DNA from: Candidatus Gastranaerophilales bacterium | GTDB taxonomy: Bacteria; Cyanobacteriota; Vampirovibrionia; Gastranaerophilales; Gastranaerophilaceae | Assembly (NCBI GenBank): GCA_944324405.1 | Contig: CALUWF010000001.1 | Coordinates: 337,286 to 401,285, forward strand | Direction: 5' to 3' | Length of the DNA stretch: 64,000 bases | Shown: positions 25,021 to 34,259 of the stretch, piece after piece | Position numbering within the stretch: position 1 is the stretch's first letter | How the letters are laid out: the number at the start of each line of letters is the position of its first letter | The notes under the pieces: model-generated | Told to the model about the DNA's origin: nothing | What the model saw: only the letters and a program-made list of their open reading frames with translations | Databases searched by the model: none | Made by a program: the position numbers and the translations under genes

Positions 25021-25516
25021 CTTCTCCTTTTTTGCCGCTATCGTCGATAATTTCCATTATCCAATTCCTTAAGTCCAATCTTGTTGCACCCTCCAGCGGT
25101 TTTTTGGGCACATTATGCGCACGTGCGACTTTATCATAATACCACAGCTGTTTTTTTGTAGGCTTTAATTTCGACATTTTGTAATCATTTGCGCGTTTTC
25201 TTGCCTCTTTTTGAGAGGCTTTTTGTCTTTCCAAAAGGGGCTTTAGCGCTTCTTTTTGTTTGTTTTCCCAAAAAATATATTTAAAAAATTTTATAATATC
25301 TCCCAAAAACTCATCGTTTGAAAAATTATCCAGAGCAAATTCAAAATGAGGAGAACCGACGTCCATGTAATAATTTTCCTCTTCGATAAATTTATCCAAA
25401 AGTTCATTTTCATCGCAGTTTTGATGTTTTTTTGCAAAAGACCTTAAAAAACTCACCAGCTGCGAACGCTGGCGTGGTGTAAGATACAAAAAAACGCTGT
25501 TTTTAATATATTGCAT
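25001..25516 (-). CDS. Hypothetical protein between era and prmC
   Basis: 171 residues, soluble, strongly charged. An N-terminal helical region (YLTPRQRSQLVSFLRSFAKK) is followed by an acidic middle and a basic helix (RKRANDYKMSKLKPTKKQ). It ends with WYYDKVARAHNVP and LEGATRLDLRNWIMEIID, which resembles a small helical nucleic-acid-binding module. No family recognised. It starts 1 bp after the small gene at 25518 and overlaps prmC, so expression is coupled. Confidence 0.75.
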   Translation of the reverse strand: MQYIKNSVFLYLTPRQRSQLVSFLRSFAKKHQNCDENELLDKFIEEENYYMDVGSPHFEFALDNFSNDEFLGDIIKFFKYIFWENKQKEALKPLLERQKASQKEARKRANDYKMSKLKPTKKQLWYYDKVARAHNVPKKPLEGATRLDLRNWIMEIIDDSGKKGEDEQDFS

Positions 25517-25517
25517 A

Positions 25518-25685
25518 TTAAATTAAATCATCGGGTTTAATTTGTTTTTTGTCAAGACAAAATTTGGCAAAGCGCGCGCGGATAGGGTCGCTTGCAGCAT
25601 CAGACACAATAAAATCGCTTGTTTTTTTCTTTTGGTCTTTTTCGATTTTTTTCTCGTCAATAAAAGTAATTTTGTCTTTTTCCAT
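25518..25685 (-). CDS. Small 55-residue protein, unknown
   Basis: MEKDKITFIDEKKIEKD at the start and KFCLDKKQIKPDDLI at the end. Very Lys/Asp-rich and soluble, with a single Cys. The frame is open and uses the same A/T-rich codons as its neighbours. It stops 1 bp before the next gene and begins 67 bp after era. Ribosome site weak (AAGG, about 13 nt upstream). Position and tight packing support a real gene; function unknown. Confidence 0.6.
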   Translation of the reverse strand: MEKDKITFIDEKKIEKDQKKKTSDFIVSDAASDPIRARFAKFCLDKKQIKPDDLI

Positions 25686-25752
25686 AGCGTTTATATACCT
25701 TTTATATATTAATAAAGTATTTTAATTTCAAAAAATTGCACATTTTGTAAAA

Positions 25753-26667
25753 TTACTTAACATCCAAACCCAAAGATTTAATAAAATTATCATCCTTTTG
25801 CCAATTTTTTACAACTTTTACAAAGAGTTCCAAGAAAACTTTCTTTTCAAGGATTTTTTCAAGCTCAAGGCGCGCTCTTGTGCCTATTTCTTTAATCATT
25901 GCACCGCCTTTGCCGATTATTATCTTTTTTTGCGAGTCCGAAGCCACAATAATCTGTGCGCTTATTCTGTCCATATTTTCTTCTTCGCTGTAGTTTTCAA
26001 TTATTACGGCGCAATTGTGCGGGATTTCATCTTTTGTAAGGAAAATAATTTTCTCCCTTATAATTTCGGATGCGATTTCTCGCATGTTTGAATCGGTCAC
26101 TTCATCGTCGTCATAAAGCTTTTGGCCCTCGGGGATATATTTTTTTATTTTTTCAATTAAATCGTTTATGTTTCTGCCTGTTTTTGCGCTTATTTTAACG
26201 CTTTCAACAGGTTTTTCAAAAAGCTTTTTATAGCTGTATGTGTTTACTTCGCGTTTTGCTAAATCCGCTATTGTATCAACCTTATTTAAAACAAGCAGTA
26301 CCGGTGATTTTGCTTCTTTTATATAATTTTCAAAAATCCATTTATCTCCTCTGCCCGCTTCAAAATTAGCATCAACAAGGAATAAAATTAAATCAACATC
26401 ATCCGCAATACTCTTTGATTGCACCAAAAGTGCCTCACCGAGCTTATTTTTTGGCTTATGAATACCCGGGGTATCAATAAAAACTATCTGAGAATTTTCA
26501 TCGCAATAAATTCCCTTTATATTTTTTCTTGTGGTCTGGGCAAGAGGAGTTGTTATTGCAATTTTTTGCCCGACAAGCCTGTTCAGAAGGGTAGATTTGC
26601 CGACATTGGGGCGTGCTATAATCGCAACAAAACCGGATTTGAAATCAGACACTTGATTTTGAGCCAT
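25753..26667 (-). CDS. era: GTPase Era
   Basis: 304 residues, family length. 16S rRNA 3'-end-binding GTPase needed for 30S maturation. G1 ARPNVGKST, G2 TTPLAQTTRKN, G3 DTPGIH, G4 NKVD and G5 SAKTG are followed by a KH domain with GKGGAMIKEIGTRARLELE. First gene of a minus-strand group with two small genes and prmC. Confidence 0.97.
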   Translation of the reverse strand: MAQNQVSDFKSGFVAIIARPNVGKSTLLNRLVGQKIAITTPLAQTTRKNIKGIYCDENSQIVFIDTPGIHKPKNKLGEALLVQSKSIADDVDLILFLVDANFEAGRGDKWIFENYIKEAKSPVLLVLNKVDTIADLAKREVNTYSYKKLFEKPVESVKISAKTGRNINDLIEKIKKYIPEGQKLYDDDEVTDSNMREIASEIIREKIIFLTKDEIPHNCAVIIENYSEEENMDRISAQIIVASDSQKKIIIGKGGAMIKEIGTRARLELEKILEKKVFLELFVKVVKNWQKDDNFIKSLGLDVK

Positions 26668-26786
26668 TTAACTCCTTTCTTTGCCACAAAAAATTATTCA
26701 TTGTATAATGACGAATATAAAAATATTATAATATAAAATTTAATTTTATTAAGACCTCTAAAATAAGCATAAAAAGGTTAATCAGG

Positions 26787-28589
26787 ATGAAAAAAATTTT
26801 TCTAATATTATTGGGGATAGTAACTTTTGGCGGTTTTGCAAATGCAATTGAAAGCGATTTTAAAAACAGCCTTTTAAAAGTCGATTATGTAAAAACTTCA
26901 AATGACAGCTATAATATCCGTCTATTCACCCAAAAGCCATACAGTGAACCGATTAAGGTAATTAAAAAAACAAATACAAATTACTATATCCTTCTTCCTG
27001 AAACATTTCACTCGGTAAGCTCCGTTGCACCCACAGGCGACATTAAAAGCACCGAGGTAAAACTTTTCCCATACGCGGGACAAGATTTAAACAACGGTTA
27101 TACAAAAATAAGCATATATACTACAAAACCGCTTAACATAAAAGCTCAACTTAACAGCTCAACAGGTGCCGTTGCTCCTTCAATTAACGCAAAAGAGCTT
27201 GCAAAACTGGATAGTGCTTTTAATCAAAATAATGCTCAAGAAGCCGCAAAAATTCAAGCGCAACGCGAAGCGCAATTAAAAGCCCAACGTGAAGCACAGG
27301 CGCGTCAGGAAGCACAAAGGCAGGCACAGCTTAAGGCTCAAAAGGAAGCTCAATTAAAAGCACAAAAAGAAGCTGCCCAAAAAGCCGCAGCAGCGCAAGC
27401 GGAACAACTAAGACAGCAACAGGAAGCCAAAAGACAGGCGCAATTAAAAGCCCAGCGTGAAGCACAGGCGCGTCAGGAAGCAGAGTTAAAAGCCCGCCAA
27501 GAAGCACAAAGGCAGGCACAGCTAAAGGCTCAAAAAGAGGCTGCTGCGCGAGCACAAAGGGAAGCTGCACAAAAAGCAGCACAACAGGCACAACAACCAA
27601 AACAACAGCAGAACCGACAGACAAATGCGGTTCAACAAGCACCTTTAAAGCAAAATGCACAAACGCAAAATTCAAATAAACTGCAAGTTTCAGATGAAGC
27701 GGGACAAGCATACAACAAAATACACGGAGCGGACTTTAACAAAGAAAAAAAGTCCGAAGCGGAGTCTTTTACTGAGGCTCCCGGAAACAACGAAGGACTT
27801 GCAGACCTTGAAAAAAACAATATCATAACCGAAGATATTGAAAACACTCCTGGCAAAGGACAAATTTCTGACAATCCGGACAAAGATGAAAACAAGGCAT
27901 CATTTAAAGAAATTTTAAAAGATAAATTAAAACCCCTTATCTCGCATCTTCGTCCGTATTATTATATAATAGCTGATAATATTATACTCTTTGGCGCACT
28001 TATTATTGCCCTTGGCGGAATATTACTGCTCAGTATTAATTTTATTACCACTAAAAATAAGAAAAAAGGAACGGCTAAAAGCATGGAAAATGAACAAACA
28101 TTAGAAGATACTACCGAAAATTCAGACCTTGAAGCATTAAAAAATGATATTAATTCAAGCTTTAAACAGGAAGAAAATACAGCAGCTACAGATGACATTC
28201 AATCGTTTAAAGACGAATTTAAAGAGCTTGCCTATGATATCGAACAGCAAGACTCCGCTGTCGGAACATTGGAAGCTTCGGAAGAAATACAGGAAGAAGA
28301 ACCGCCAGAGGAAGAATACATTGAACCTGAGATTTTATCATCCGTTGAAATTGCGCCAAATCGCGGCTTTATGGTAATTGATAGACAGGGCGTAAAAGCG
28401 CTTTTTGGCTACATAAAAGATGAAGTCTTTCTGCTTTATCAATTTAAAGAGTTTCTTTCAAATTATGAAATAAAATTCAGAATGTCTGAAAAACAAGACA
28501 ATAAAGCGTTTTTCATTGTAAAAATAGATAAATTTAAACTGCTGGTAAGGGTTACAAACTCCGCAATGCGCCTGGAACTTGAAATGTAA
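26787..28589 (+). CDS. Exported single-pass protein with AMIN-like and Ala/Gln-rich repeat regions
   Basis: 600 residues. Signal peptide (KKIFLILLGIVTFGGFANA); a strand-rich domain at about 22-130 (NIRLFTQKPYSEPIKV.., YTKISIYTTKPL) like AMIN domains that bind peptidoglycan or polymers; residues about 150-290 a long helix of AQREAQARQEAQ-type repeats; then a polar linker, a transmembrane segment near 400 (IILFGALIIALGGILLLSI), and an acidic C-terminal part with a folded end (GFMVIDRQGVKALFGYIKDEV). The layout resembles TolA- or PilW/FimV-like envelope-spanning proteins. FimV-like pilus assembly is a possibility, not shown. The next gene overlaps it by one base. Confidence 0.7.
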   Translation: MKKIFLILLGIVTFGGFANAIESDFKNSLLKVDYVKTSNDSYNIRLFTQKPYSEPIKVIKKTNTNYYILLPETFHSVSSVAPTGDIKSTEVKLFPYAGQDLNNGYTKISIYTTKPLNIKAQLNSSTGAVAPSINAKELAKLDSAFNQNNAQEAAKIQAQREAQLKAQREAQARQEAQRQAQLKAQKEAQLKAQKEAAQKAAAAQAEQLRQQQEAKRQAQLKAQREAQARQEAELKARQEAQRQAQLKAQKEAAARAQREAAQKAAQQAQQPKQQQNRQTNAVQQAPLKQNAQTQNSNKLQVSDEAGQAYNKIHGADFNKEKKSEAESFTEAPGNNEGLADLEKNNIITEDIENTPGKGQISDNPDKDENKASFKEILKDKLKPLISHLRPYYYIIADNIILFGALIIALGGILLLSINFITTKNKKKGTAKSMENEQTLEDTTENSDLEALKNDINSSFKQEENTAATDDIQSFKDEFKELAYDIEQQDSAVGTLEASEEIQEEEPPEEEYIEPEILSSVEIAPNRGFMVIDRQGVKALFGYIKDEVFLLYQFKEFLSNYEIKFRMSEKQDNKAFFIVKIDKFKLLVRVTNSAMRLELEM

Positions 28590-28732
28590 TGAACAAAACA
28601 AAAAAAGATAAAAAAATAAAACTTGATACAAAAAAATGGGGAATTAACTACAACAAAAACGAATACTATGAAGTTGTAGAATCAAATCAGGCGCGCCCGC
28701 TGGAGTCTTTCAAAAAAAATGCTAAATTTTGA
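28589..28732 (+). CDS. Small basic 47-residue protein, translationally coupled
   Basis: Starts in a TAATG overlap with the preceding stop. MNKTKKDKKIKLDTKKWGIN is followed by YNKNEYYEVVES and ends FKKNAKF. Eleven of the first 20 residues are Lys or Arg-like, and there is no hydrophobic segment. Coupling to the envelope protein and conserved codon use suggest a real gene. Function unknown. Confidence 0.55.
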   Translation: MNKTKKDKKIKLDTKKWGINYNKNEYYEVVESNQARPLESFKKNAKF

Positions 28733-28776
28733 CCAAAATATAAAAATCATATATACTTAAAATAAAAGGAACAGCC

Positions 28777-29382
28777 TTGGTGGATAATAAAAACATAAAA
28801 AACGGTTTTACTCTTGCAGAAATATTAGTCACGCTCGGAGTCATAGGCGTGGTTGCCGCTATGACAATCCCGATTGTTATGGCAAACGCAAAACAGTACG
28901 AATTTAAAACCGGCGGTAAAAAGGCTTTTTCTGTCATGAGCAGTGCAATTCAAAACATGACAAGGTCAGGACTGTATCCGGAAAACTTTATCAATGCCAC
29001 TGATACAGAAAAAGAAGAATTTTACAAAGAGCTTGAAAAACACCTTGTAATTGTTAAAAAAGATACCGATGCGGAAGGAAACGACGTCATTTACACAGGC
29101 GACGGCATTGCATATCATTTTGTAAACACAAATGAATACTATGCCGATGTTAACGGTGATAAAGGCCCTACAAAAACAAGCTCCGCAAAAAATACCTGGT
29201 CTTACGCAAAATATGACAATGAGGACGATCTTTTTGAGTCTTCTTCTTGGGATAATGTAAGGGTATCGGATGTGTTTTACATAGGCTTTAATCCGGACAC
29301 CGGCGCGGGCGTGGTTCTGCCCTATGTTCAAAATGCTCCGCAAATAGCATTCCCAAATGCACAGACAAATAATAAACCTTAA
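28777..29382 (+). CDS. Type IV pilin-like / pseudopilin protein
   Basis: 201 residues; TTG 28777 or GTG 28780 start behind AAAAGGA. Short basic leader with prepilin-peptidase site NGFTLAEILVTLGVIGV, then the hydrophobic N-helix (AAMTIPIVMANA) of class III-signal proteins. The mature domain (TGGKKAFSVMSSAIQNMTRSGL.., DVFYIGFNPDTGAGVV) lacks a clear Cys pair. It is probably a minor pilin or type II secretion pseudopilin using the same machinery as the large prepilins at 3544 and 62421. No assembly genes are nearby. Confidence 0.85.
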   Translation: MVDNKNIKNGFTLAEILVTLGVIGVVAAMTIPIVMANAKQYEFKTGGKKAFSVMSSAIQNMTRSGLYPENFINATDTEKEEFYKELEKHLVIVKKDTDAEGNDVIYTGDGIAYHFVNTNEYYADVNGDKGPTKTSSAKNTWSYAKYDNEDDLFESSSWDNVRVSDVFYIGFNPDTGAGVVLPYVQNAPQIAFPNAQTNNKP

Positions 29383-29825
29383 TGTTTAAGATTTTTGGCA
29401 ATATTTTTTTCAATGTCTTTTTTCTTTAAGGCTTCTCTTTTGTCGTAGAGTTTTTTACCTTTTGCAAGAGCAATTTCAAGCTTTGCCCACTTGCCGCACA
29501 AAAAAAGCTCAAGCGGCACGATTGTATAGTTTTCCTGTTTAATTTTGCCCGACATTTTTAAAATTTCTTTTTTATTTAAAAGCAGCTTTCTTGTGCGCTT
29601 TTCTTCATGGTTAAATCTGTTCCCCTGCTCATAGAGGCTTATGTGTGCATTATATAAAAATGCCTCTCCGTCCTCGATTTTTACAAAACTGTCTTTTAAA
29701 TTCAGCGCTCCTTTTCTGATTGATTTTATCTCGGTTCCCGTCAAAACAAGCCCTGCGGTGTATTTATCAAAAATCAAAAAATCATGAAACGCTTTTTTAT
29801 TTGTTGAAATAATTTTTTTCTGCAT
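29379..29825 (-). CDS. smpB: SsrA-binding protein
   Basis: 148 residues from ATG 29825 (MQKKIIST). Delivers tmRNA to stalled ribosomes. Family blocks: FLIFDKYTAGLVLTGTEIKSI, LNLKDSFVKI.G.AFLYNAHIS and the basic C-terminal KGKKLYDKREALKKKD. It overlaps the convergent pilin-like gene by 4 bp and diverges from the sensor kinase. Confidence 0.96.
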   Translation of the reverse strand: MQKKIISTNKKAFHDFLIFDKYTAGLVLTGTEIKSIRKGALNLKDSFVKIEDGEAFLYNAHISLYEQGNRFNHEEKRTRKLLLNKKEILKMSGKIKQENYTIVPLELFLCGKWAKLEIALAKGKKLYDKREALKKKDIEKNIAKNLKH

Positions 29826-29870
29826 AAAAGGATTATAACACAATATTGTTATGCTATAATGTTGGCTGAG

Positions 29871-31934
29871 ATGAACAAAGTTAAATTTGATTTAACAGCA
29901 CAAAAAAAACTAATCATTACGGGGCTTTTGATTTCAACCGTACTTATCGTAGGGGTTGCCTTTTTTGCCATAAGCAAAATTCAGCAAAAATTATACGATT
30001 CATACGGAAGTTTCGGACAGCTTTTGACAAAAACCCTTGCCATACAAAGCTATGAACTTACAAAAGACACTCCTGCGGAATATAAATATAATCTTTTAAG
30101 AACGCATGCAAATTCAATTTTAACAAGCAACAAAGACATCTCTTTTATAACTTTTAAAGACGAAAAAGGCAAAATAATCTACACAACCGCAGACGCCTAC
30201 AATCGCCGTGCACAGGATACAAGAATAAATATAAGCTCTCCTATGACAGATTCTTTCGGAAGAATTGTAGGAGTGGTAGAAATCGGCCTTAGCGCGGATA
30301 TGGCAAGCGTTGTTGCGCATACGACAAAAAATTCCATGCTTATTGTCTTTACTCTTGTATGGATAATTTTTACTGCCGTAATTTTAATAAATACATTTTT
30401 AATAACCCGCGAATTAAGGCTTTTGCATCACGGTGTAAAAGAAATCTCCGGCGGGAAATTCGGCACCGTGCTTGATTATAAACAAGCATCCGGGGAGATA
30501 AAAGAACTGTTTTCGGCATTTAATGACATGTCAAAAAGGCTTCATACTTACGAAGAACAAAATGTCGACCAGCTAACTCTTGAGCGCAACAAACTTGAAG
30601 CGGTGCTGATGAGCATTGTAAACGGGGTTGTGGTTTGCGACAATTATGACAAAGTTTCAATGCTAAACCCTGCCGCGCAAAAAATTCTCTCTGTCACCCC
30701 GATGGATTTAATCGGCACATCAATCCAAAACTATTGCGACACAAACGGAGAACTGTGTTTTAGAGAAAAAATAAGCATTTTTAAAGACACTCCGCTTGAC
30801 GTGATGGAAAATAAGCCCCTTGAATTTAACATTGATGTAGACAAAAGGGTTATAAAAACGCTCATTTCTCCGATGTATTCCAAAGTACACGATTATATGG
30901 GCTATATTATAATTCTTATCGACATTACAAAAGAAGCCGAGGTGGACAAACTTAAAAACGATTTTATCTCAAATGTATCCCATGAATTAAGGACTCCTGT
31001 TACAATTCTTACAAGCTATGCCGAAACACTTTATCAATACGGAAAAGATTTTAATTATGATGAGCAAAAAGAATTTATCGGCACGATTAATCAGGAAGTT
31101 ATCCGTTTGAATAAAATGGTAAACGACATTTTAGACTTTTCAAAACTTCAAAACGACATTGAGCTTGAAAAAACAAAACAAAACATCATGCCGGTAATTG
31201 AACGCTCTATTGAAGAGCATAAAATCCTCGCCGATGAAAAAAATATTACTTTCTCGGTTATAAAAGAGCCTAATTTACCCGAGGTTGCATTTAATGAGCA
31301 AAGCATAGAGCGTGTTTTGTCCAACCTTATAACAAATGCCATTAAATATTCGCCTGATAATTCAAGAGTGAAAATCCGTGCCGAAATTGCAAAAGACCCT
31401 AAATACCTTGAAGTAAGCATAGAAGATATGGGCATGGGAATAGCTCCTGAGTATCAGGAGAAAATTTTTGACAGATTTTTCAGAATTGAAAATGCAACTC
31501 ATACAATTAAAGGCACGGGGCTTGGGCTTCACCTTGTAAAAATTGCCATTGAAAAACACCATGGCGGCAAAGTTTTTGTACACTCAAAAGTAGGAGAAGG
31601 TTCAACATTCGGCTTTTGGCTGCCGCTTGATAGTGCAGATAACACAAACAAAAACGCAAAAGAACCTGTTGCAATCGCTGCTTTGGAAGCACAAAACAAA
31701 AAGGATGAAAAACAGCCTCAAGCGCAAGAAAAAATCTATGTAGAGCCTAAAATTTCTACCATAAACGATTATGATAATAAGGCAAAAAAAGACGCGGAAT
31801 TTGTGGATGCGCCGGCAAAAGAAGAAAACCAAAACGCACAAAATATAGCTGCAGAAAATGAAAATGTACGCTCTAAACCGCTCGAAGACGGCGGCTGGGA
31901 AATAACTTTTGAAGTCCGCGATAAAAACGAATAA
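29871..31934 (+). CDS. Membrane sensor histidine kinase (PhoR/WalK-like)
   Basis: 687 residues from ATG 29871 (ATG 29859 lies within a TATAAT box at 29855-29860, so the later start is preferred). Two transmembrane segments (about 15-37 and 155-180) flank a periplasmic sensor domain. Next come HAMP (about 182-230), PAS (about 245-350), HisKA with the phospho-His in NVSHELRTPV, and HATPase with NLITNAIKYSP, EDMGMGIAPE and GTGLGLHLVK. About 110 polar Lys/Glu/Ala-rich residues follow the kinase core, an unusual C-terminal extension. No response regulator is adjacent, so its partner is elsewhere. Confidence 0.92.
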   Translation: MNKVKFDLTAQKKLIITGLLISTVLIVGVAFFAISKIQQKLYDSYGSFGQLLTKTLAIQSYELTKDTPAEYKYNLLRTHANSILTSNKDISFITFKDEKGKIIYTTADAYNRRAQDTRINISSPMTDSFGRIVGVVEIGLSADMASVVAHTTKNSMLIVFTLVWIIFTAVILINTFLITRELRLLHHGVKEISGGKFGTVLDYKQASGEIKELFSAFNDMSKRLHTYEEQNVDQLTLERNKLEAVLMSIVNGVVVCDNYDKVSMLNPAAQKILSVTPMDLIGTSIQNYCDTNGELCFREKISIFKDTPLDVMENKPLEFNIDVDKRVIKTLISPMYSKVHDYMGYIIILIDITKEAEVDKLKNDFISNVSHELRTPVTILTSYAETLYQYGKDFNYDEQKEFIGTINQEVIRLNKMVNDILDFSKLQNDIELEKTKQNIMPVIERSIEEHKILADEKNITFSVIKEPNLPEVAFNEQSIERVLSNLITNAIKYSPDNSRVKIRAEIAKDPKYLEVSIEDMGMGIAPEYQEKIFDRFFRIENATHTIKGTGLGLHLVKIAIEKHHGGKVFVHSKVGEGSTFGFWLPLDSADNTNKNAKEPVAIAALEAQNKKDEKQPQAQEKIYVEPKISTINDYDNKAKKDAEFVDAPAKEENQNAQNIAAENENVRSKPLEDGGWEITFEVRDKNE

Positions 31935-31965
31935 GCAGAATAAAATTCTGTGCTATAATACAAAT

Positions 31966-32229
31966 ATGAACAAAGCACAAATTTATACAATGGCATCATG
32001 CCCCTACTGCCAGAAGGCAAAAAAGCTGCTAAAAGCATTAAATATTGAATTTAGTGAAATTGATGTGACAAATTCTTTTGTTGAAATGCAAAAGACCCTC
32101 GGAGAAAAATTTTCGCTTAAAGATATTTCAACCGTTCCGCAAATTATCCTAAATGATAAATATGTAGGCGGATATGACGATTTAGAGGGTTATTATAAGA
32201 AAAATAATTTAGCCGACTATCTGCAATAG
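31966..32229 (+). CDS. grxC: Glutaredoxin
   Basis: 87 residues from ATG 31966. Dithiol glutaredoxin reducing disulfides with glutathione or an equivalent thiol. Active site ASCPYCQKAK (CPYC), cis-Pro STVPQIIL and GGYDDLEGYY, the GSH-binding end. It lies 31 bp after the kinase and is the usual length. Confidence 0.93.
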   Translation: MNKAQIYTMASCPYCQKAKKLLKALNIEFSEIDVTNSFVEMQKTLGEKFSLKDISTVPQIILNDKYVGGYDDLEGYYKKNNLADYLQ

Positions 32230-32271
32230 AAGGACAATATAAACTCTGATTTCAGGGTGCATAATTAATGC

Positions 32272-32643
32272 ATGAAAAAATTATTTTTAATTCTTTTTTT
32301 GTGCTGCCTTCCTGTTTCGGCGCAACAGCCATATAGGGTTGTAAATCCTGATGAGAATACAAAGGTGGAAATAATTCTGGATAAAGATGCGCGCGAATTT
32401 AAAGGCAATATTGAAATTATCAACGGAGCGCCTTGTTTTGATTTAATTTTGTGCAACGAAAAGGGACTTGAACTAAAACGCACAAAGACAGACCCTTTAG
32501 GACAGTATAATTTTGGCGCACTCAATAAAGGACGATATTTTTTAAAATTTGATAATATCATAAAACAAACAGAGCCCAAAAAAGATAAAGCCGCACCTTA
32601 TATTATGGATTTGCCCTATGTAAAAAAGAAAGCTCGGGGCTAA
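32272..32643 (+). CDS. Small exported protein with beta-sandwich-like core
   Basis: 123 residues. Signal peptide KKLFLILFLCCLPVSA. The mature part reads like a carboxypeptidase-regulatory or SdrD-B-type fold (KGNIEIINGAPCFDLILCNEKGLELKRTKTD then PLGQYNFGALNKGRYFLKF), followed by a basic tail. Two Cys could pair. Probably an envelope protein; function unknown. It follows the glutaredoxin by 42 bp. Confidence 0.68.
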   Translation: MKKLFLILFLCCLPVSAQQPYRVVNPDENTKVEIILDKDAREFKGNIEIINGAPCFDLILCNEKGLELKRTKTDPLGQYNFGALNKGRYFLKFDNIIKQTEPKKDKAAPYIMDLPYVKKKARG

Positions 32644-32676
32644 TTTTGAGCGGGAATTTTATGCCGTTAAATAACA

Positions 32677-33306
32677 TCATTTAATCAGCTTATTTAGTTC
32701 ATCCTCATTATCAACAACCCTGAAAAGTTCTTCCGGAGGGCATTTTATCAGTTTTGTTTCATATAATTTTTGATACTGTTCGACAAGACCTTTGAAAAAA
32801 TCCCTTCCGACAAGGATAATTTGTTTTTTATCCTGCGGATTTCCATAGTAATTTTTTGTAATCAAAGTTGTTGCTTCCTGCAAAGTTGTTGAGCTTCCGG
32901 GGAAAATAACAAAAGTGTTTGCAACTTGGGCAAATTTTTCAATTCTTTCCGCTTCGCTGTTTGAATATGTCAGGGGAATGCAGTTTTCAAGGTCTTCATC
33001 TCCCCAAAGGGGCTTCGCTATTATTGCAAGATTTTGAGCCGGTCTGCCGTCAATATCCTTTTGTGAATACGTTTTTGCGCTCTTATATGCCGCGCCCATA
33101 ATGCCTGAATTGCCGCAGCCATGGACAATATTTTTCCCACCAAGTACAAGCGCCTTTGTAATTTGCGAGCATTTATCCATATAATCAAGTATTTCATCCG
33201 TACTTTTTGAGCTTCCCAAAATGCCTACAGTGTTATCTTTAGATTGCCGTGTTAAATATCTCTTATCAATTGTTTGCGGAATTGAGGCAATTGAAGCTGT
33301 ATTCAT
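32677..33306 (-). CDS. LOG-family (lysine-decarboxylase-like) protein with degenerate motif
   Basis: 209 residues. Rossmann-like LOG fold: VGILGSSKS, GGKNIVHGCGNSGIMGAAYKSA and VFPGSSTTLQEATTLI. LOG phosphoribohydrolases release bases from nucleoside 5'-monophosphates and use PGGxGTxxE; here two glycines are replaced (PGSSTTLQE), though the Glu is kept. It may bind a nucleotide with altered activity. Same strand as nanK-nanE, 71 bp after nanK. Confidence 0.75.
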   Translation of the reverse strand: MNTASIASIPQTIDKRYLTRQSKDNTVGILGSSKSTDEILDYMDKCSQITKALVLGGKNIVHGCGNSGIMGAAYKSAKTYSQKDIDGRPAQNLAIIAKPLWGDEDLENCIPLTYSNSEAERIEKFAQVANTFVIFPGSSTTLQEATTLITKNYYGNPQDKKQIILVGRDFFKGLVEQYQKLYETKLIKCPPEELFRVVDNEDELNKLIK

Positions 33307-33377
33307 TTTTAAAACTCTCCTTTGTGCGGTTTTTCAATTTACTCTCTATAAAGTATGAAGAAAAAAATTTTTGCCCT

Positions 33378-34259
33378 TTAATCAAGCTTCAATTTATCAA
33401 ACCCCAGAAGTACTGCGCCAATCATGCCTGCGTAATTACCTGATGATGCGTGTAAAATTTTTGTGGGCATGGTCACAATTTCCTCATTTACAAGCTTTTC
33501 CATATATTCTATATCGCAGAATTTACCCATTGAGCCTGATAAAACAATACAATCGGGATCAAAAATATCCGCGAGGCCACAAAGACCCGCTATGATGTGA
33601 TTTTGCCAGATATTATAAGCACGAAGCATTTTTTCATCACCCTTATCAACCCCTTCAATTATATCGTAAGTTGTGATGTCTTTATTGCCCGTCACATCTA
33701 TTCCCGAAAGCCTCAGCCCGTTTCCCGAAGCGTAAATTTCAAAACAGTCATAAGCGCCGCAGGTACAGCGTCTTTTTTTATCCAATGACATTTTAAAATG
33801 CATTTCGCCCGCGGTGCCTGATTTACCCTTTAAAAGTCTGCCGTCGACAATTATCCCGCCGCCTACTCCCGTGCCTAAAGTAAGAGTAATGCTGTTTTCC
33901 ATGCCTTTTGCGCTTCCCGTTTTGTACTCTGCCCAGGCGGCACAGTTTGCGTCATTTTCAACAAATACGGGCTTATTTGAAAGACTGCTAAAGTCCGTAT
34001 TCGGGTAACCCTCGGGCAGATTGGCGGTTGAGCATATAACTTTTGTATTTTCCCGATTAACCCCGCCCGCGGTTGAAATTGCGCTGAATTCGACTTCGCC
34101 TTCGTATTTTGAAATTATCTCTTTTAATTTTTCAACAATTTCTTTGGCTGTTTTTGGCGTCGAATACTTTTCGACCTCAGAGCATATTTCTCCCGAGCCG
34201 TTTATAAGTGCGGCGTAGATTTTTGTACCGCCGATATCAATTCCTAATGCCGTTTTCAT
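33378..34259 (-). CDS. nanK: ROK-family sugar kinase, probably N-acetylmannosamine kinase
   Basis: 293 residues from ATG 34259. ATP site GIDIGGTKIYAAL, substrate region FVENDANCAAWAEY, GTGVGGGII, GEMHF, and the ROK zinc motif RRCTCGAYDCFE. It overlaps nanE by 4 bp (ATGA), which favours ManNAc as substrate, making ManNAc-6-P for the epimerase. Glucokinase is the alternative for an isolated ROK enzyme. No nanA or transporter is seen here. Confidence 0.85.
   Translation of the reverse strand: MKTALGIDIGGTKIYAALINGSGEICSEVEKYSTPKTAKEIVEKLKEIISKYEGEVEFSAISTAGGVNRENTKVICSTANLPEGYPNTDFSSLSNKPVFVENDANCAAWAEYKTGSAKGMENSITLTLGTGVGGGIIVDGRLLKGKSGTAGEMHFKMSLDKKRRCTCGAYDCFEIYASGNGLRLSGIDVTGNKDITTYDIIEGVDKGDEKMLRAYNIWQNHIIAGLCGLADIFDPDCIVLSGSMGKFCDIEYMEKLVNEEIVTMPTKILHASSGNYAGMIGAVLLGFDKLKLD

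Noticed and set aside
27331..27711. Minus-strand Leu/Val-rich ORF opposite the Ala/Gln repeats
   Set aside because: It is the antisense of a repetitive coding region in the envelope protein at 26787. No start signals.
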